Below, one piece after another: positions 62,124 to 64,000 of a DNA stretch of 64,000 nucleotides (its first letter is position 1; each line of letters starts with the position of its first letter). The DNA lies in NCBI RefSeq assembly GCF_026342835.1, contig NZ_JAPEMI010000001.1, positions 124,001 through 188,000 of the forward strand. Direction: 5' to 3'. Source of the DNA: Streptomyces sp. NBC_00154. GTDB taxonomy: Bacteria > Actinomycetota > Actinomycetes > Streptomycetales > Streptomycetaceae. The notes under the pieces were generated by a model. It was given only the letters and a program-made list of their open reading frames with translations, was not told the origin of the DNA and ran no database searches. The translations under genes and the position numbers were made by a program.

Positions 62124-64000
62124 GTGACCACTGCCAGCGAGACCGCCCCCGCCGCGCAGAGTGCCGCCGCGCCGCCCGTGCTCGACCCGCGTCGCCGGAA
62201 CATCGTCTTCATCACGATCGTGCTGGGGATTCTGCTGGCCGCCCTGGACCAGACGATCGTGGGCACGGCGCTGCCCACGATCGTCTCGGATCTGGGCGGC
62301 GCCGCCCATATGTCCTGGGTGGTCACCGCGTATCTGCTCGCCGAGACGGTGGCGACGGTCCTGGTCGGAAAGTTCGGTGACCTCTTCGGCCGGAAGATCG
62401 TCTTCCAGGTCTCGGCGATCATCTTCATCACCGGCTCGTTCCTGTGCGGTCTCGCGACCAATATGTCGATGCTGATCATCTGGCGAGGGCTGCAGGGCGT
62501 CGGCGCGGGCGGGCTGATGGTCACCTCGATGGCGCTGATCGCCGACGTGATCCCACTGCGTGAACGCGGCAAGTACCAGGGTGCGATCGGTGCGGTCTTC
62601 GGGGTGGCCACGGTGGTGGGGCCGCTGCTCGGTGGGCTGTTCACCGACCATCTCTCGTGGCGCTGGGCGTTCTACGTCAATGTGCCGATCGCGATCGTGG
62701 TGGTGATAGCCGCCGCCCGGACGATCCCGGCGGTCAAGGCGGCCGGGCGGCCGGTCATCGACTATCTGGGCATCACCTTGGTGATGATCGGTGCGAGCGC
62801 CCTGATCCTGGCGACGAGCTGGGGCGGCAATCAGTTCGCCTGGGGGTCGCCCGTCATCATCGGTCTCTTCGCGGGCGGTGTCGTCGCGCTGGCGCTCTTC
62901 TGCCTCGTGGAGTTCCGGGCGAAGGAACCGATGCTGCCGATGCGGCTGTTCCGGAACCCGGTCTTCACCGTCTGCTCGGTCCTCAGCTTCATCGTGGGCT
63001 TCGCGATGCTCGGCGCGATGATCTTCCTGCCCACGTATCTGCAGTTCGTGGACGGGAACTCGGCGACCCTGTCGGGCGTGCGGACTCTGCCGCTCGTCAT
63101 CGGTCTGCTCGCGGCCTCCATCTTCAGCGGCAATGTGGTCAGCAAGACCGGCAGGTACCGGATCTTCCCCATCATCGGTTCGCTGATCATGGCGGCCGGG
63201 CTGTACCTGTTGTCCCGGATGGGTCCGGGAAGCGGGGTCTGGCTGGAGTCGCTGTACATGCTGGTGCTCGGTGTCGGCATCGGGCTGGCCATGCAGGTGC
63301 TGACGATCGCCGTGCAGAACACGGTCGACTACGCGGACCTCGGCACGGCGACGTCCGGTGTGACGTTCTTCCGTACGCTCGGCAGCTCCTTCGGCACCGC
63401 GGTCTTCGGCACGATCTACGCCAACGCGCTGGGGCCGAACCTGACTCAGGGGGTCGCGGCTGCGGCGCGGGCGGGCGGCGACCCCGCAGTCGTGGCAAAG
63501 GCGGCGCAGAGCCCGAAGGGGCTGCACAACCTGCCGCCCGGGCAGTCCGCACCGCTGGTCCAGGCATATGCGGACACGCTCCACACCGTGTTCCTCTGGA
63601 CGGTGCCGGTCGCACTGCTCGGGTTCGTCGTGGCCCTCTTCCTGAAAGAGGTGAAACTTCGGGACACCGCACGGGTCGCCTCGACCGACATGGGCGAAGG
63701 ATTCGCCTCCCCGAACGACGGGGACTCGGCGAAGCTGCTGGAGTACTCGGTGGCGAAGATCCTGCGGGGCATGGGCCCGGACACGGCCCGGCGGATCGTC
63801 GCAGCCTCGGACACCCGGCTCGACATGGCCGGCGCCTGGGCAGTGATGCAGGTGGAGCTGTTCACCCGGATGGTCGGCCATGCGGGCCTCGGTCTGATCG
63901 CGACGAGGCACCGGATTCCACCCGAGGTGCTGGTGCCGGTCTTCGACCGGATGATCGAGGAGGGGTATCTCAGCGGGGACGGTCATCTCTTCACGCACAC
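62124..64000 (+). CDS. DHA2-family MFS exporter (EmrB/QacA-like), partial at right edge
   Basis: The gene starts at GTG 62124 and continues past the window end (625 codons seen, no stop). Motif A reads [14 protein letters not shown], motif [21 protein letters not shown], and an early [13 protein letters not shown] helix is typical of the 14-helix drug:proton antiporters. After the last helix ([16 protein letters not shown]), a cytoplasmic C-terminal extension of over 100 residues ([20 protein letters not shown]) follows, found in a Streptomyces subgroup. It probably exports a drug or metabolite. No TetR gene is seen upstream; an ATP-grasp gene lies 56 bases before it on the same strand. Confidence 0.88.
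   Translation, partial: MTTASETAPAAQSAAAPPVLDPRRRNIVFITIVLGILLAALDQTIVGTALPTIVSDLGGAAHMSWVVTAYLLAETVATVLVGKFGDLFGRKIVFQVSAIIFITGSFLCGLATNMSMLIIWRGLQGVGAGGLMVTSMALIADVIPLRERGKYQGAIGAVFGVATVVGPLLGGLFTDHLSWRWAFYVNVPIAIVVVIAAARTIPAVKAAGRPVIDYLGITLVMIGASALILATSWGGNQFAWGSPVIIGLFAGGVVALALFCLVEFRAKEPMLPMRLFRNPVFTVCSVLSFIVGFAMLGAMIFLPTYLQFVDGNSATLSGVRTLPLVIGLLAASIFSGNVVSKTGRYRIFPIIGSLIMAAGLYLLSRMGPGSGVWLESLYMLVLGVGIGLAMQVLTIAVQNTVDYADLGTATSGVTFFRTLGSSFGTAVFGTIYANALGPNLTQGVAAAARAGGDPAVVAKAAQSPKGLHNLPPGQSAPLVQAYADTLHTVFLWTVPVALLGFVVALFLKEVKLRDTARVASTDMGEGFASPNDGDSAKLLEYSVAKILRGMGPDTARRIVAASDTRLDMAGAWAVMQVELFTRMVGHAGLGLIATRHRIPPEVLVPVFDRMIEEGYLSGDGHLFTH

Noticed and set aside
61974..63998. Leftward open frame opposite the MFS exporter
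   Set aside because: The rightward frame has clear transporter motifs; the leftward one is charged low-complexity sequence.

Overview
The window looks like chromosomal DNA of a Streptomyces or close relative. It is very GC-rich, uses GTG/TTG starts freely, and its promoters look like TTGnnn/TAnnnT. It carries an SsgA-like sporulation protein, a WhiB-like iron-sulfur regulator, a two-domain small laccase, an acyl-ACP desaturase and a LigC/LigD-polymerase pair. No phage, CRISPR array, rRNA or biosynthetic cluster is visible. The only mobile DNA is one decayed TnpB element.

Layout, left to right. 1-8.6 kb: end of galE, a CDF metal transporter, a methyltransferase-acetyltransferase fusion, idi, a histidine-kinase-fold anti-sigma-like protein, a frameshifted HdeD-family gene, an enoyl-CoA hydratase, a GlxA-type regulator with its DJ-1/PfpI partner, and an SCO6745-family gene behind a palindromic operator. 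8.7-15.8 kb: tex, an ABC-F ATPase, a SpoU methylase, an uncharacterised protein and a D-amino-acid-oxidase-like flavoprotein. 15.8-22.9 kb: a BCCT transporter relic, two coupled secreted peptidases, a LacI regulator, a kinase/50-aa peptide/MpaB-oxygenase operon and a macro-domain relic. 22.9-27.2 kb: acyl-CoA synthetase, a divergent MerR regulator, and a short threonyl-tRNA synthetase with a threonine-codon leader peptide. 27.2-34.1 kb: a five-gene leftward fatty-acid oxidation operon (CoA-transferase, F420-type LLM oxidoreductase, acyl-CoA dehydrogenase, thiolase, FadJ). 34.2-45.4 kb: enoyl-reductase-like protein, endonuclease V, YciI, a secreted propeller, SsgA-like protein, a second ABC-F protein behind a long leader, acyl-ACP desaturase with an operator, then GMC oxidoreductase / two tRNA-like genes / zinc-ribbon SDR, and a Wbl protein. 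45.4-55 kb: glyoxalase-like protein, an S1-repeat protein, a SNF2 helicase, a laccase, and a truncated TnpB abutting a beheaded thuA. 55-64 kb: a DUF3533 membrane protein, NHEJ polymerase and ligase, a MASE1 protein with a PP2C phosphatase, a PucR fragment, an ATP-grasp protein and the start of a DHA2-type MFS exporter.

Two themes stand out. First, translation-linked regulation: the thrS attenuator, the leader ORF before an ABC-F gene, ATGA-coupled operons, and the tRNA-like pair directly upstream of an SDR Shine-Dalgarno sequence. Second, gene decay by internal deletion or truncation: BCCT transporter, macro-domain gene, thuA/TnpB, PucR fragment and HdeD frameshift. These calls come from reading the sequence alone; no database search was run.
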